64,000 nt of DNA from Congzhengia minquanensis (GCF_014384785.1 NZ_JACRSU010000005.1:1-64000), one strand, 5' to 3'. Shown: positions 9,985-18,798, counted from the first letter of the stretch. Translations and numbers: made by a program. The notes: generated by a model not told the origin, from the sequence alone.

Positions 9985-10209
9985 CGCCATCACCATGTTT
10001 TACCCTTGTTTGGACTCTACACAAAATCAGAAGCAGACCTGTAATTTGCACTAAAGTTACCAGTTTAAATTGTAAAATAGATTGCTTACGGTGGTAAAGT
10101 TGATAGTTGCATAAGTTGTTGATTTATTCTAAAGAGTGCTGTATAATAGCAGATACGGAGCATATAATAAAATATATCTTCCGTATTTCAACATTATGAA
10201 CCGCAAATA

Positions 10210-10238
10210 TTGACAAATTCAATTTTTCGTGATACAAT
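10210..10238 (+). promoter_or_regulatory. consensus promoter without a coding gene
   Basis: TTGACA (10210-10215), 17-base spacer, TACAAT (10233-10238). Five of six -10 bases and all -35 bases match consensus. No open frame of note follows before the terminator at 10301-10330. Confidence 0.75.
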
Positions 10239-10244
10239 AATGAT

Positions 10245-10330
10245 GAAGATAAGGTGCGGGGGTAATACCTTTCCAAATAAAGAAGTCCCAACGGAAGATA
10301 AGCCCTTGCGTTTCGGCGCAAGGGCTTTTA
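10245..10330 (+). ncRNA. candidate small structured RNA
   Basis: About 86 nt between a consensus promoter and a strong terminator: 10-bp perfect stem AGCCCTTGCG/CGCAAGGGCT around TTTCGG, then TTTT. Inside, AAGGT and ACCTT can pair around a G-rich loop (GCGGGGG), and a downstream CCC could pair with that loop as a pseudoknot. I recognise no riboswitch or RNA family. The plus-strand RNA has no downstream gene in the same direction, so a trans-acting sRNA is more likely than a leader. The rest of 9799-10430 holds nothing else I can support. Confidence 0.55.
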
Positions 10331-10430
10331 TCATAATAAAGGAAAAATGCGTATTTCTTTTGCTCTGTTGGAAACGCCATTATCCGTCAGAACCCTTGCC
10401 ATTGACCATATTTCTTGTGATATATTTGAT

Positions 10431-11276
10431 TCAACCATTATTTTGCTCCTCTTCATCGGTATTCTCCACAAGTCTTACATGAAATTGTTTAGGATATATT
10501 GAAAATCGCTTACTGTATTCCTCGCTTTTTCGTTTATCTTCTTCCTCTTCTTTTTTGCTATAATGTTCTCGCAAAAAAGATATTACTGCAATTTTCTTTT
10601 CAATTTTACTTAAAAGCCATAAATATTTAGAGCGTAAGCCTTCATCAATCTCCTTATTCAAATACGAATTACACATTGCTTGTAATTGGTCAAAATATGT
10701 TATTAAATCTATACCCATCATGCTAATCTCTAAGTAATCAATATAATATAAGCGGTCATCATCCGTTTTATATGGTTTGACAAGACCTTCCATCTCTGCA
10801 AACATATATTTTGTATTTTTAAGACCATCCTCCAAAAGTTCACCACTAAAAACTATACGCGGATGTTTTGCCAAATTACTTTCCAAAAGATATGCTTTTG
10901 ATAGTCCTTCTCCATAGATGATATCGTTTTCATGAAAAAGGGCACCTTTGGCAACTCCCCCTCTTAACAAAATTGGAGCTTCTCTGTTTGCAAGTGAACT
11001 TTGAAGGTTCTTACAAATGTCAATTAACACAGCAAACGCATCTTCCACACTTGCTTTAATATAAACAATTACACTATCAGAAAGAATGGTATGATGTATA
11101 TGCTGGTAGGCTTGAATTTCAACGCCATTTAGGTTTAAATGTCCTCGTGTTTTTTTATGTAATATATCAAAAATTTGATATATAGACTCGCAAGAAGCGG
11201 TCCTTAATAATTCTTTAAATCCAAGAATATCTAAATATGCAACATAATACTCATCATATTTTATCATTCGTTTCAC
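10431..11276 (-). CDS. class III nucleotidyl cyclase-like protein, function unknown
   Basis: 281 residues, no signal or membrane segment. Three segments follow the order of a class III cyclase/GGDEF-like palm domain: YVAYLDILGF (residues 10-19, acidic residue as in the first metal site), LSDSVIVY (second acidic site) and LRGGVAKG followed by YGEGLSKAYLLES, resembling the motif before the catalytic helix. The C-terminal 90 residues are helical and charged. The start is GTG 11276 with GGAAA upstream. Class III cyclases make cAMP, cGMP or, in Pycsar defence, cCMP/cUMP, but no effector gene lies beside this one. Similar proteins are usually annotated as hypothetical; activity is unproven and the fold assignment is by eye. 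Confidence 0.5.
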   Translation of the reverse strand: MKRMIKYDEYYVAYLDILGFKELLRTASCESIYQIFDILHKKTRGHLNLNGVEIQAYQHIHHTILSDSVIVYIKASVEDAFAVLIDICKNLQSSLANREAPILLRGGVAKGALFHENDIIYGEGLSKAYLLESNLAKHPRIVFSGELLEDGLKNTKYMFAEMEGLVKPYKTDDDRLYYIDYLEISMMGIDLITYFDQLQAMCNSYLNKEIDEGLRSKYLWLLSKIEKKIAVISFLREHYSKKEEEEDKRKSEEYSKRFSIYPKQFHVRLVENTDEEEQNNG

Positions 11277-11321
11277 AACTTTCCTTTATGAATTTCCTTT
11301 TTTACTCCCGTATATTATCGA

Positions 11322-11597
11322 TTAAATAATTCTGAATTCATTTTCATCCGAAAATGCAGGGTGCTTAAATAACGCTCCTAAGTTTTCTAATGTACTTGTT
11401 ACCATTTGAAATACTTGGCTTCTTCCAAAACAGTCTCGTTCTTTATAAAATGATTCCTATTCATTTAGAATCTCATTCAAAATTTTTAAATGTCTTTCTT
11501 CGTTATATATTACTTTCCCATATGTCATATGGATTAACCCTGTAATAGGCATCGCCACACGGAACGATAGTCCACCCGAAATTCCTTGATTATACAT
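11322..11597 (-). pseudogene. DUF2971-like fragment with internal stop
   Basis: Reading from ATG 11597, the frame gives a short N-terminal part, a TAG stop near codon 47, then continues in the same frame to a stop at 11322. The second part ends with FKHPAFSDENEFRII, a typical closing motif of DUF2971 proteins. The usual family length is over 200 residues, so most of the gene is gone. Its first codons overlap the end of the nucleotidyltransferase fragment. Confidence 0.6.
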
Positions 11598-11931
11598 CTA
11601 CACGCACTCCCTCATTGATCACATTGCGATAAAAAGGCATGACTTCCCGATATCGTTCACATGTAGGCTTATCCTGCAATTCCACAGAAAGTAAAGCGAC
11701 ATATTTTAAATCAATATCACTCGCCATTGCAGATACCGTTCTGCGGTAACGCGATCATTCCGTTTTATCCATATTTACCAATGCAAAAACGTCAATATCA
11801 GATTCACTGTCATAACCTCCGTGTGCATACGAACCATAAAGCAAAAAATTTTCAAGCTTTTTGCCGAATATATTTTTTAGTCCCACACCCGCCTCCTTAA
11901 GTAAAACGTTGAGCGTGCTTTGATTGCACAT
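11590..11931 (-). pseudogene. decayed nucleotidyltransferase (MNT-type)
   Basis: From ATG 11931 the frame reads to GSYAHGGYDSESDIDVF, the GSx10DxD catalytic motif of minimal nucleotidyltransferases (polymerase beta superfamily). These often act as antitoxins in HEPN/MNT modules. A TGA stop interrupts the frame about 57 codons in; the same frame then continues to a stop at 11590. No HEPN partner is left nearby. It is probably a dead antitoxin gene. The gap 11932-12104 is AT-rich and I see nothing in it. Confidence 0.75.
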
Positions 11932-12104
11932 GAGCCTACCCTACCTTCTATGCAAATATATTTTATGGTTATATTATATCAGTATCTTAACCAAAAAGCA
12001 ATTATTGTGTCAAAAAGCTCCCTCATCTAAAATAAATATGCTGTATTTACTTAAAAATATTTGACTTTATACAACTTCCTTTTTCTTTTTGCATTCTTTT
12101 AAAA

Positions 12105-15100
12105 TTACGCCTCCAGCAAATCGTCAAACGTAATCCGCTTTTCTTTGCTCCCGCCGGACATACGCAAAATCCTGTCAAACGCATTATTTTCCTGTGTCTG
12201 CATAGAATAACTATTGACAGATGTTTCCCCTTGTGATACACTGTCAATAGGAGTTGACTTGCTTACGTGTGTAACGCCGTTATCGGCGGCTGCGTCAAGA
12301 TGGTGGGTCAACTCCATTTCTATTACTTCATGTAAATAAAATTTGTTGTTCATGTTACTTCCGGGATAAGCCTTAACCACAACACCCAATGCGCGTGGTT
12401 GTCCCATAACTGTTCCGTTGGCAGCTATAAGATATGTGTCATATCCACGATTTTTCCAGTTTTTTTCAAAATCAAAGATAGTTCCTTTTTCAATCACATC
12501 TTTAATTGCTCCAACTGCTTTAAGCTTTTCACTGCTTGTTCCATGAAACACAGTAGATTTTGCACCGCGTTTTGAAAGCTCAACCACTCCAATTTCCGGG
12601 TTTACTGCTTTGTTTCCAATAGAGTTAAAATAATTTCCAATTGCTTCCGAAGCTTTCTCCCCCAGCCCGTCAAGAACATTTTTTTTAACATGAAATACTT
12701 TTGGCTGCCTTGCAATGTCTTGTAAATGCTCTTTCAATTTGGAGATTATTCCTGCCGCATCTGATTCAGCGCTATCAGCATGATACAGCACGAATGCATT
12801 TCCTGTTTCCTCCCCTGCAAACACCACGTCGTCATTCGGCTCCGCGCTTGCGGGAAACGTTTCCCTCCGCTCTTCTTCCGTTAAATCTGCCCGGCGCTCC
12901 ACGTCCCGTGCCTCAATCTCTCCCGCAGTGTTTTCATAGAGCCGCTCCGCTTCCTTAGCAGAAATGCCGCTTCTCTCCCTCCAATAATCCGGCGAAGAAC
13001 CAAAGCTAAACCCTTCTTCGTCCTGAACCGCGTGCTGAATTTCGTGAAGCAGCGTTTGCCGAAGCTTCGCTCCGTTTGCCTGCGGGCTTAAATAAATTGT
13101 TTTTGTGCCCGGGTCAAACGCCGCTTTTCCCATTCCAATTGCATGATAGTCCGACTTCACCAAAACCTCTTTTAAAGCGGGATACGCTTCAAACAGCAAA
13201 TCATAAGAAATCACGTCCGATAAAGGCGCAGAAAGCTCCCCGCGGGATGCCGCTTGCCGCAGCCGTAAAAATTCGTCCGACTCCGCATCGCTTAACCCCT
13301 CCGTCATAGACTGAAAGTTCAATTCACTAATCCTTAAAACGTCACAAATCTTCCCGTCCTTTTTCCGAAACTTCATCTTGCTGTCGTCCAATTCAAACCG
13401 CCACTTGCCCTCTTGGCCTTTCACCCAGCCCGTTTCTTTCCAAATCTGCCGCGGCGTTTCTCCAAAAGCCGAAAGCCGCTTGGCCTTGTCCAATGCCGCC
13501 GGGTCATGTGTTTTAGCCCTTTCTCCCGCAAGTAAAAAATCTAACGTTGCATCATTTTCCTCATTCTGCATAAAATTGTTATTGACAGCTGCAGCATCTT
13601 GTGATACACTGTCATCAGAAGCAGAGGTGATGGCCCGGCTCTCACCGTCCATTTGGGCGGTCATCTGGGTAAAAGTAGCCTCTGCTTCATTAGAAGCAGA
13701 GGTGATGGACCGGCTCTCACCGTCCGTTTGGGCGGTCATCTGGTTAGGTGTAGCCTCTGCTTCTTTTGTTTTTATATCGTTATTCTGGGCTTCCGAAAAT
13801 TCTAATGCCGCCCCGTCCGGCATCAACACCCTGTGCACCTTATATTTGTTTGCGCTGGTCCTTTTCACCACAACCGCCATGCTATAAAGTTTTCCGTTTA
13901 ACTCAATCGGCGCGGCAAAGGTAAATGTCGGATATTCCCGCCCTTTGTGGTTGTCATTCGACCAAATCTGAATCCCATTTCGAATTACATCCGAAATCGC
14001 GTCAACAGATGCGATTTCTTCTTTTGTGGAAAGATATTTTAAACCACTTTTAATTTCACGGTACCCAACTTCAACAGGGCCAAATCCCTTTCGATTTATT
14101 ACTGCCTCATTGCCATCTCCTATATTTTGAATACGTTTCAGCATATCCTTTTTTTGCTGTTCAATACCACTTCCAACATCCGTATCAAACGTCACTCGCT
14201 TCACAACCGGCATTGCCATAATTTTTTTCATGTTCGCTTTTAGTTGGTCACGAATAGACGCACTGCGTTTATCACTGCTGGCATAAAATACAACGCCGTC
14301 CGTTCCGCTATTTGTGCCCATTTTCGCCTGTTTTTCCGCCTGTCTCAGCGCCTGTTCCCACTTATATGCGGCAATCTCCAATTTATCTGCCACAGTCAAA
14401 TCGCCAAAAATAGACTTAATTTTCTTCGCCATATATGAAAACCAAAGCGAAATGTTCCGGCAAAACCGCGCACTCGTCCCATACCGGTTAATGGCTTTAT
14501 CTGTAGAAAATTCCGACGCAATCTCCGCCATAGTTTCCGACTCCAAATGCTCCGAAACATCAATCCCCAAACGGTCATATTTGTTAATCACCTGTTCCCG
14601 TGTCCGTTCCCACACTTCCGGCAGGGTGGTCTTTATGTAGTCGCTCGCCTGCTTTAAATATTTCGTGCTCACACGCTCCATAACGTGGGTCAGCTCATGC
14701 TTCATCACAACGTTTTGCGGGTTCTGCGCGTTGGGGTTTATATACACCTCTCCTAATTTATAATCCACATAACCATCAACGTCAGGCCAAACTCCGCTTC
14801 TATCGGTTTCTCCTGTCGGAAAAACCTCTTGCCGCTCCGTTGCCCCTCCTTTATCCCACAGCGTCTTTTCCCCTCCGGGGACGCTGCGGGAACCCTGTTG
14901 TCCTTGCCAAAATGCCTTTCTGCTTTCGGAGTCATTTTGATACTTCTGCAACATCGCATCAACCCGCTCCGCTCTCGGCGTATCAATCACCTTATACCCC
15001 AGCGCCTCAACAACACGCCGAAACGCCCCCATGCTCGCCTCCTGCGCCTTACCGCCGACCGCCGCCTCGTTCTCTTGCATGGCAGGGGCTTGGCTCTCAC

Positions 15101-17861
15101 GCTGCTCTGCACCCTCCGGATTCACAGAATATACTGGTCCGTTTTCATCACTGTTTTTTTGCATTTCGGGGTTGTAATTTTCTGTGGTTTGTGGTATACT
15201 ACTATCAGAAAGAGCATTCCAGTCTAATGAGTTGGTAGAATCATTTTTATTCACCATTCTCGTTACGGGTGCTCTTTCGTTTATTTTTGCAGGCTTAAAA
15301 TTAATTAAATCGTAAAATACAAGGCTATCATCGGATTTCGTTCCAACAACAACATCAGCAGAATAATCTTTTCCGCCAACCCGCAAATTTACTGTACCAC
15401 GTGCAAACTCACGAATACTGTCTTTCCTTGGGTGTTTCAAGCCCTCGCCCACATAGTCACGCGAAGCCTTAACAATTTCATCAAGGTTGTCCGATGAACG
15501 TAGTTTATCATCATAAACAGAAGGTTGTTTTCTTTTAAGGGTATTTGTATATTTTGAATTTAAAAATTCATCTCTTGACTTTTTCGTTATCTGAATCTGT
15601 TCATTTCCTACAGAAACGCCCTGCGAAAACCTGTCTTTTAAAATCTCTTTTACCTTGGCCTGTTTCTCTTTTTGATTCAAGCCTGCTAAAACGTCGTTCT
15701 CCACTTCCACAAACGGAACATTGTTTTCGTCATAATTAATCGCATACAAAATCCCGTCATCCGCTCCATTTTTCGCCCCTGTTCCGTTTTGCACGTTTTC
15801 CCTTTGTTCTTTCCCCGCGTTCACAATATCGTCAAACGTAACACTGTTTTTACCGCCTGCCTTTTGGCTTTTTCCACTCATTCCATAGTGCACGCCGCCC
15901 ATGGCGCTGCCGGAAAGGCCGCCGGCTAAAAATTCAGGAACAATAAAGTCCGCAAGCGCCTTAGAAACTGCACCAAAATCTCCTTCCCCCGCCTGCTTAT
16001 ATTCTGCAATCCGTTTCTTTATGTCACTATCGCTGCCGTTCACCATGGCGTCAATGGCCATGTTCGCCGCAGAAGACGCAACCTCTTCCGACCCCTCCGC
16101 CAAAAAAGAACGTCCCATCGCCGCAAGCGCACCTTTCGGACTCCCTTTCATAATCACATCAAGACTAAACTTTTCCGAAAGCGCCTCCGTTAATCCATTG
16201 GCAAGCCCAAGCCCGACAGCACGTAAATCCGAATACCCTTTTGCCTTGTTTGCCACAATCTCACTCGACGCCAATTCCGACGACAGACCAACAGAAACAA
16301 CGGCTTTGGCAATTGCTTCTGCGCCCTGCGCCGTTTTTCCCAAAGCGCCTCCAACCGCTCCGCCCGTCAACATCATCATTGCACTGTCTAAGCCTGAAAG
16401 CACTGCGCCGTGTAAAAAAGAACCCAAATTCCCAATAACCGGCAAATTCACGTTTATTTTATCTTCCCACTTTTTGTTGGTAACCTCCCGGGCCGCCCCC
16501 ACCGCATTGCTTCCGGCACGGTAAACCGAGTTCACATCAACCTTTTTTCCATTTGCCGCGCCTGCAATATCGTCTATAACGGCAGCGGCAGAACCCACAG
16601 CCCGCGCCGGCGCTTCCAAAACAGAAAACACGTCCGACAAATGCGGGTGCTCCTTTGCAAATGCTTTTGCCCGGGCCGAATCCTTTTTTGCACGCCGGGC
16701 ATTTAAATCCGGCTCTAAATAGTCAAGATATTCTTTTGCAGCGCGGTTCCCCTGGGTGTTGTGCAGATAGTTATAAATTTCTGTTTCTTCCGCCGTCAGC
16801 TGCTCTAAATTGTCAAGCCTTGCACCGCTTATGCCCGCATTCAAACCGCGCGCCGCTTTTGCTTTGCTGCGCTCGTTATCAATATTGTTAATATATTTAA
16901 AATCACTGTCAAGCAAACCGGCCTTTCGCTCTGCTGCAGTTTGCTTAAAATCGGCATTGTTTTTCAGCGAAAGAAAAGAATCCGCCTTTTCCTTCGCCTG
17001 TCTCTCCAACATCCAGCGCGCCAAAATCTTGTTTTGCCTTTCATACCCCGCGGCAACGTCCGGGCGATTGGCAGCGCTAATCGCCCGTTCGTTTTGTTCA
17101 ATCCGTTCCCGAAGCTGTGATGAAGAAAAAGAACCAAACTGCTTCAAAAGCGCATTTTCATAAGCGTTGTCCCGGTCTTCTTTTTCCTGCCGCGCCAACA
17201 CCCTGTTGAAAGATAAAATTTTGTCAAAATCGCTTCCAGATGAAAGCCTGTGTTTCTCCAGCGTACGCGCTAACTGCGAAATCCGCGACAAATAATCCGC
17301 CGTCACAGGGTCAACCGTTTTGCCTGCCGCAGGCACATTCGTCCTCCGCCGGGCCGCACCGCCGCGATAACTGTCAGCCGCTTCTTTCGTGCCGCCGCTT
17401 ATCCTGTTCCTAAGCCGCTCCAATGGGTCAGGAACACCAGCAACAGGTGAATACGCTCCAAACACCGCAGGGCTTCTGTCTGCCGCTTTCCCGCCGCCCG
17501 TCGCTGAGCCGCTCTTTTTCCCGCTGCTGTTTGTCCTGTTCTTCATCCTCGATATCGGCTCGTTTACCGTTTTCAGCCCCGTGAGAGGAGAATAAGAGGT
17601 CGACAAACTGTTAGAACTACTTTTGCTGCTCCCGCTGCTATTATTGTTTTTCGCGTCATTTTTTCTGTTGTTTGCGCTGTTGCTTTTGCTGCGATACATC
17701 TTCGCCAAATATTGATTCTGCCGCGCATACCCTGCAGCAATGTCCGGCCGCTCCGCGCTGTTAATCTTCCGCTCGTTATCTCTGATTAGTTCGCTCAGCT
17801 CCGACTGCGATAATTTCCCATATTGTTTTTCAAGCGCCGCCGCATACTGTTGTTTGTCCAT
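12105..17861 (-). CDS. giant phage polyvalent protein with zincin and BECR/LPD3-like domains
   Basis: 1918 residues. The start ATG 17861 has AGGAGG upstream. Order: two similar N-terminal segments with the pattern RDNERKINSAERPDIAAGY (near 20-60 and 265-300), Ser/Asn-rich linkers, an Ala/Gly-rich hydrophobic block (about 440-640), three domains like the phage barnase/EndoU/ColicinE5-RelE (LPD3-type) fold near 715-865, 1220-1355 and 1725-1855, a zinc-peptidase motif HELTHVMERV near 1057, and a second one, HEIQHAVQDEEGF, near 1605. Such polyvalent proteins are thought to travel in the virion and enter the host with the DNA. Its place at the end of the late operon fits an ejection protein. It contains an in-frame repeat copy (14779-14896). 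Confidence 0.8.
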   Translation of the reverse strand: MDKQQYAAALEKQYGKLSQSELSELIRDNERKINSAERPDIAAGYARQNQYLAKMYRSKSNSANNRKNDAKNNNSSGSSKSSSNSLSTSYSPLTGLKTVNEPISRMKNRTNSSGKKSGSATGGGKAADRSPAVFGAYSPVAGVPDPLERLRNRISGGTKEAADSYRGGAARRRTNVPAAGKTVDPVTADYLSRISQLARTLEKHRLSSGSDFDKILSFNRVLARQEKEDRDNAYENALLKQFGSFSSSQLRERIEQNERAISAANRPDVAAGYERQNKILARWMLERQAKEKADSFLSLKNNADFKQTAAERKAGLLDSDFKYINNIDNERSKAKAARGLNAGISGARLDNLEQLTAEETEIYNYLHNTQGNRAAKEYLDYLEPDLNARRAKKDSARAKAFAKEHPHLSDVFSVLEAPARAVGSAAAVIDDIAGAANGKKVDVNSVYRAGSNAVGAAREVTNKKWEDKINVNLPVIGNLGSFLHGAVLSGLDSAMMMLTGGAVGGALGKTAQGAEAIAKAVVSVGLSSELASSEIVANKAKGYSDLRAVGLGLANGLTEALSEKFSLDVIMKGSPKGALAAMGRSFLAEGSEEVASSAANMAIDAMVNGSDSDIKKRIAEYKQAGEGDFGAVSKALADFIVPEFLAGGLSGSAMGGVHYGMSGKSQKAGGKNSVTFDDIVNAGKEQRENVQNGTGAKNGADDGILYAINYDENNVPFVEVENDVLAGLNQKEKQAKVKEILKDRFSQGVSVGNEQIQITKKSRDEFLNSKYTNTLKRKQPSVYDDKLRSSDNLDEIVKASRDYVGEGLKHPRKDSIREFARGTVNLRVGGKDYSADVVVGTKSDDSLVFYDLINFKPAKINERAPVTRMVNKNDSTNSLDWNALSDSSIPQTTENYNPEMQKNSDENGPVYSVNPEGAEQRESQAPAMQENEAAVGGKAQEASMGAFRRVVEALGYKVIDTPRAERVDAMLQKYQNDSESRKAFWQGQQGSRSVPGGEKTLWDKGGATERQEVFPTGETDRSGVWPDVDGYVDYKLGEVYINPNAQNPQNVVMKHELTHVMERVSTKYLKQASDYIKTTLPEVWERTREQVINKYDRLGIDVSEHLESETMAEIASEFSTDKAINRYGTSARFCRNISLWFSYMAKKIKSIFGDLTVADKLEIAAYKWEQALRQAEKQAKMGTNSGTDGVVFYASSDKRSASIRDQLKANMKKIMAMPVVKRVTFDTDVGSGIEQQKKDMLKRIQNIGDGNEAVINRKGFGPVEVGYREIKSGLKYLSTKEEIASVDAISDVIRNGIQIWSNDNHKGREYPTFTFAAPIELNGKLYSMAVVVKRTSANKYKVHRVLMPDGAALEFSEAQNNDIKTKEAEATPNQMTAQTDGESRSITSASNEAEATFTQMTAQMDGESRAITSASDDSVSQDAAAVNNNFMQNEENDATLDFLLAGERAKTHDPAALDKAKRLSAFGETPRQIWKETGWVKGQEGKWRFELDDSKMKFRKKDGKICDVLRISELNFQSMTEGLSDAESDEFLRLRQAASRGELSAPLSDVISYDLLFEAYPALKEVLVKSDYHAIGMGKAAFDPGTKTIYLSPQANGAKLRQTLLHEIQHAVQDEEGFSFGSSPDYWRERSGISAKEAERLYENTAGEIEARDVERRADLTEEERRETFPASAEPNDDVVFAGEETGNAFVLYHADSAESDAAGIISKLKEHLQDIARQPKVFHVKKNVLDGLGEKASEAIGNYFNSIGNKAVNPEIGVVELSKRGAKSTVFHGTSSEKLKAVGAIKDVIEKGTIFDFEKNWKNRGYDTYLIAANGTVMGQPRALGVVVKAYPGSNMNNKFYLHEVIEMELTHHLDAAADNGVTHVSKSTPIDSVSQGETSVNSYSMQTQENNAFDRILRMSGGSKEKRITFDDLLEA
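14779..14896 (-). repeat. palindromic element copy inside the polyvalent gene
   Basis: Same layout as the intergenic family: GTCAGGCCAAACTCCGC at one side, CGCTCCGTTGCC in the middle, then the paired CCCACAGCGTC and GACGCTGCGGG arms. It is read through in frame and ends in the residues RSGVWPDVDG. Confidence 0.75.
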
Positions 17862-17940
17862 CTTTCTTCCTCCTGTTTTCACATGTCTATACGCCAAGTT
17901 TAAAACAATCCACGCGCTATTTACCGGCTTATTTTTCCGC

Positions 17941-17974
17941 AAAAAAAAAGCACTGTGCTTATATAGCACAGTGC
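17941..17974 (-). terminator. intrinsic terminator of the toxin-antitoxin unit
   Basis: Perfect 10-bp stem (GCACTGTGCT) with a 5-base loop, followed on the minus strand by nine Ts. Confidence 0.9.
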
Positions 17975-18022
17975 GAAAACTTTTCTACAACACGATTTTG
18001 TTTCACAATTCCATTGATTCAT

Positions 18023-18334
18023 TTATTCTGCAACAATGTGTAATCTCTGCGGCAAATTCGGGTCTGCCTGAAGCATTGCAAGAATTCGCCTTGCAGGTCC
18101 GTCCGGCATATTCCGCCCAGCTTCCCAGGCCTCAACGGTTTTTATCGATACACCCATAAACCCTGCAAACAAAACCTGTGTCATGCCCAGTCCGTTTCGA
18201 ATGTCTTTAATTTCTTTTGCTTCAAAATCAGGAACCGGCTCAATCGAAATTGTCTTTGTTCTTGCTTTTATTTTGCCCTCGTTATAGTCCACGGCTTCCT
18301 GTAACCCCTGCATAATTCCATCATAAACGTTCAC
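18023..18334 (-). CDS. HTH antitoxin (HigA/NadS type)
   Basis: 103 residues with a C-terminal XRE helix-turn-helix: IKDIRNGLGMTQVLFAGF, then VSIKTVEAWEAGRNMPDGPARRIL. This is the NadS/HigA-type antitoxin pattern in which the toxin gene comes first. Its GTG start touches the toxin stop codon, with AGGAGGTG as ribosome site inside the toxin end. It should neutralise the toxin and repress the promoter at 18702-18730, whose spacer is a 21-bp palindrome. Confidence 0.85.
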   Translation of the reverse strand: MNVYDGIMQGLQEAVDYNEGKIKARTKTISIEPVPDFEAKEIKDIRNGLGMTQVLFAGFMGVSIKTVEAWEAGRNMPDGPARRILAMLQADPNLPQRLHIVAE

Positions 18335-18679
18335 TTAAAACACCTCCGAAAGCGTTTCTTTCATGCGCGCAACCAACTTTTTCAAATTGCGTTTTTCTTC
18401 TGCACTCAAATTATCCTTTTCATTTTTAGGATATGCAAAAATTAAATAAATCGTTTCAACAACGCAAAAATCAATATAAATAATTCTGCTGCTGCCGCGT
18501 TTGCCTCTGTTCGGCAAAGAAAATCTCATTTTGCGAAGACCACCCGTTCCAGAAATTACGTCACCAATCTGTGGGTTTGCTAAAAGCTGTTCCTGCAAGG
18601 CTTGCAAATCATCATCTGTCAATCCCATTTCTTTCCACACCTTGTCAAACACAGGCATCATCACAAATTTTCTTTTCAT
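18335..18679 (-). CDS. RelE/HigB-like toxin
   Basis: 114 residues. The segment FSLPNRGKRGSSRIIYIDF followed by IYLIFAYPKNEKDNLS is typical of RelE-family mRNA interferases found with NadS-type antitoxins; the basic RGKRGSSR stretch is the expected ribosome/RNA-binding surface. First gene of a two-gene unit with its own promoter and terminators on both sides, inserted between two late phage genes. It probably helps to keep the element in the host (addiction) or blocks other phages. Confidence 0.85.
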   Translation of the reverse strand: MKRKFVMMPVFDKVWKEMGLTDDDLQALQEQLLANPQIGDVISGTGGLRKMRFSLPNRGKRGSSRIIYIDFCVVETIYLIFAYPKNEKDNLSAEEKRNLKKLVARMKETLSEVF

Positions 18680-18701
18680 AGTATCACCTAACTTTAGTAT
18701 T

Positions 18702-18730
18702 ATTATACCCTATCTAATAGGGTATGTCAA
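18702..18730 (-). promoter_or_regulatory. TA promoter with palindromic operator
   Basis: Minus strand TTGACA (18725-18730), 17-base spacer, TATAAT (18702-18707), a full consensus promoter. A palindrome (18705-18725; ATACCCTAT arms around 3 bases) fills the spacer, the right place for autorepression by the HTH antitoxin. Confidence 0.85.
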
Positions 18731-18741
18731 CACCTTTTCAC

Positions 18742-18775
18742 AAAAAAAATAAGCGAACTGCCAAGCAGCCCGCTT
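18742..18775 (-). terminator. terminator of the late structural operon
   Basis: Imperfect stem AAGCG..CTGC/GCAG..CGCTT, then A and eight Ts on the minus strand. It ends transcription after the gene at 18799 and shields the TA unit. Confidence 0.8.
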
Positions 18776-18798
18776 TTCACAACGCAAAATCTGTTTTG

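Noticed and set aside
10245-10330. Known riboswitch (c-di-GMP, preQ1, ZTP, fluoride, guanidine, purine)
   Set aside because: No conserved core of these classes is recognised, and no gene follows in the same direction.
10431-11276. Complete Pycsar or CBASS defence system
   Set aside because: Only the cyclase-like protein is present; no effector gene of either system lies beside it.
13622-13760. Near-identical direct repeat in the polyvalent gene (Ala/Thr/Met linker with QMTAQ[TM]DGESR)
   Set aside because: A short tandem linker duplication; real but explained as simple protein repeat expansion.
17862-17969. N-terminal extension of the polyvalent protein
   Set aside because: It runs through the terminator at 17941-17974; ATG 17861 has AGGAGG.
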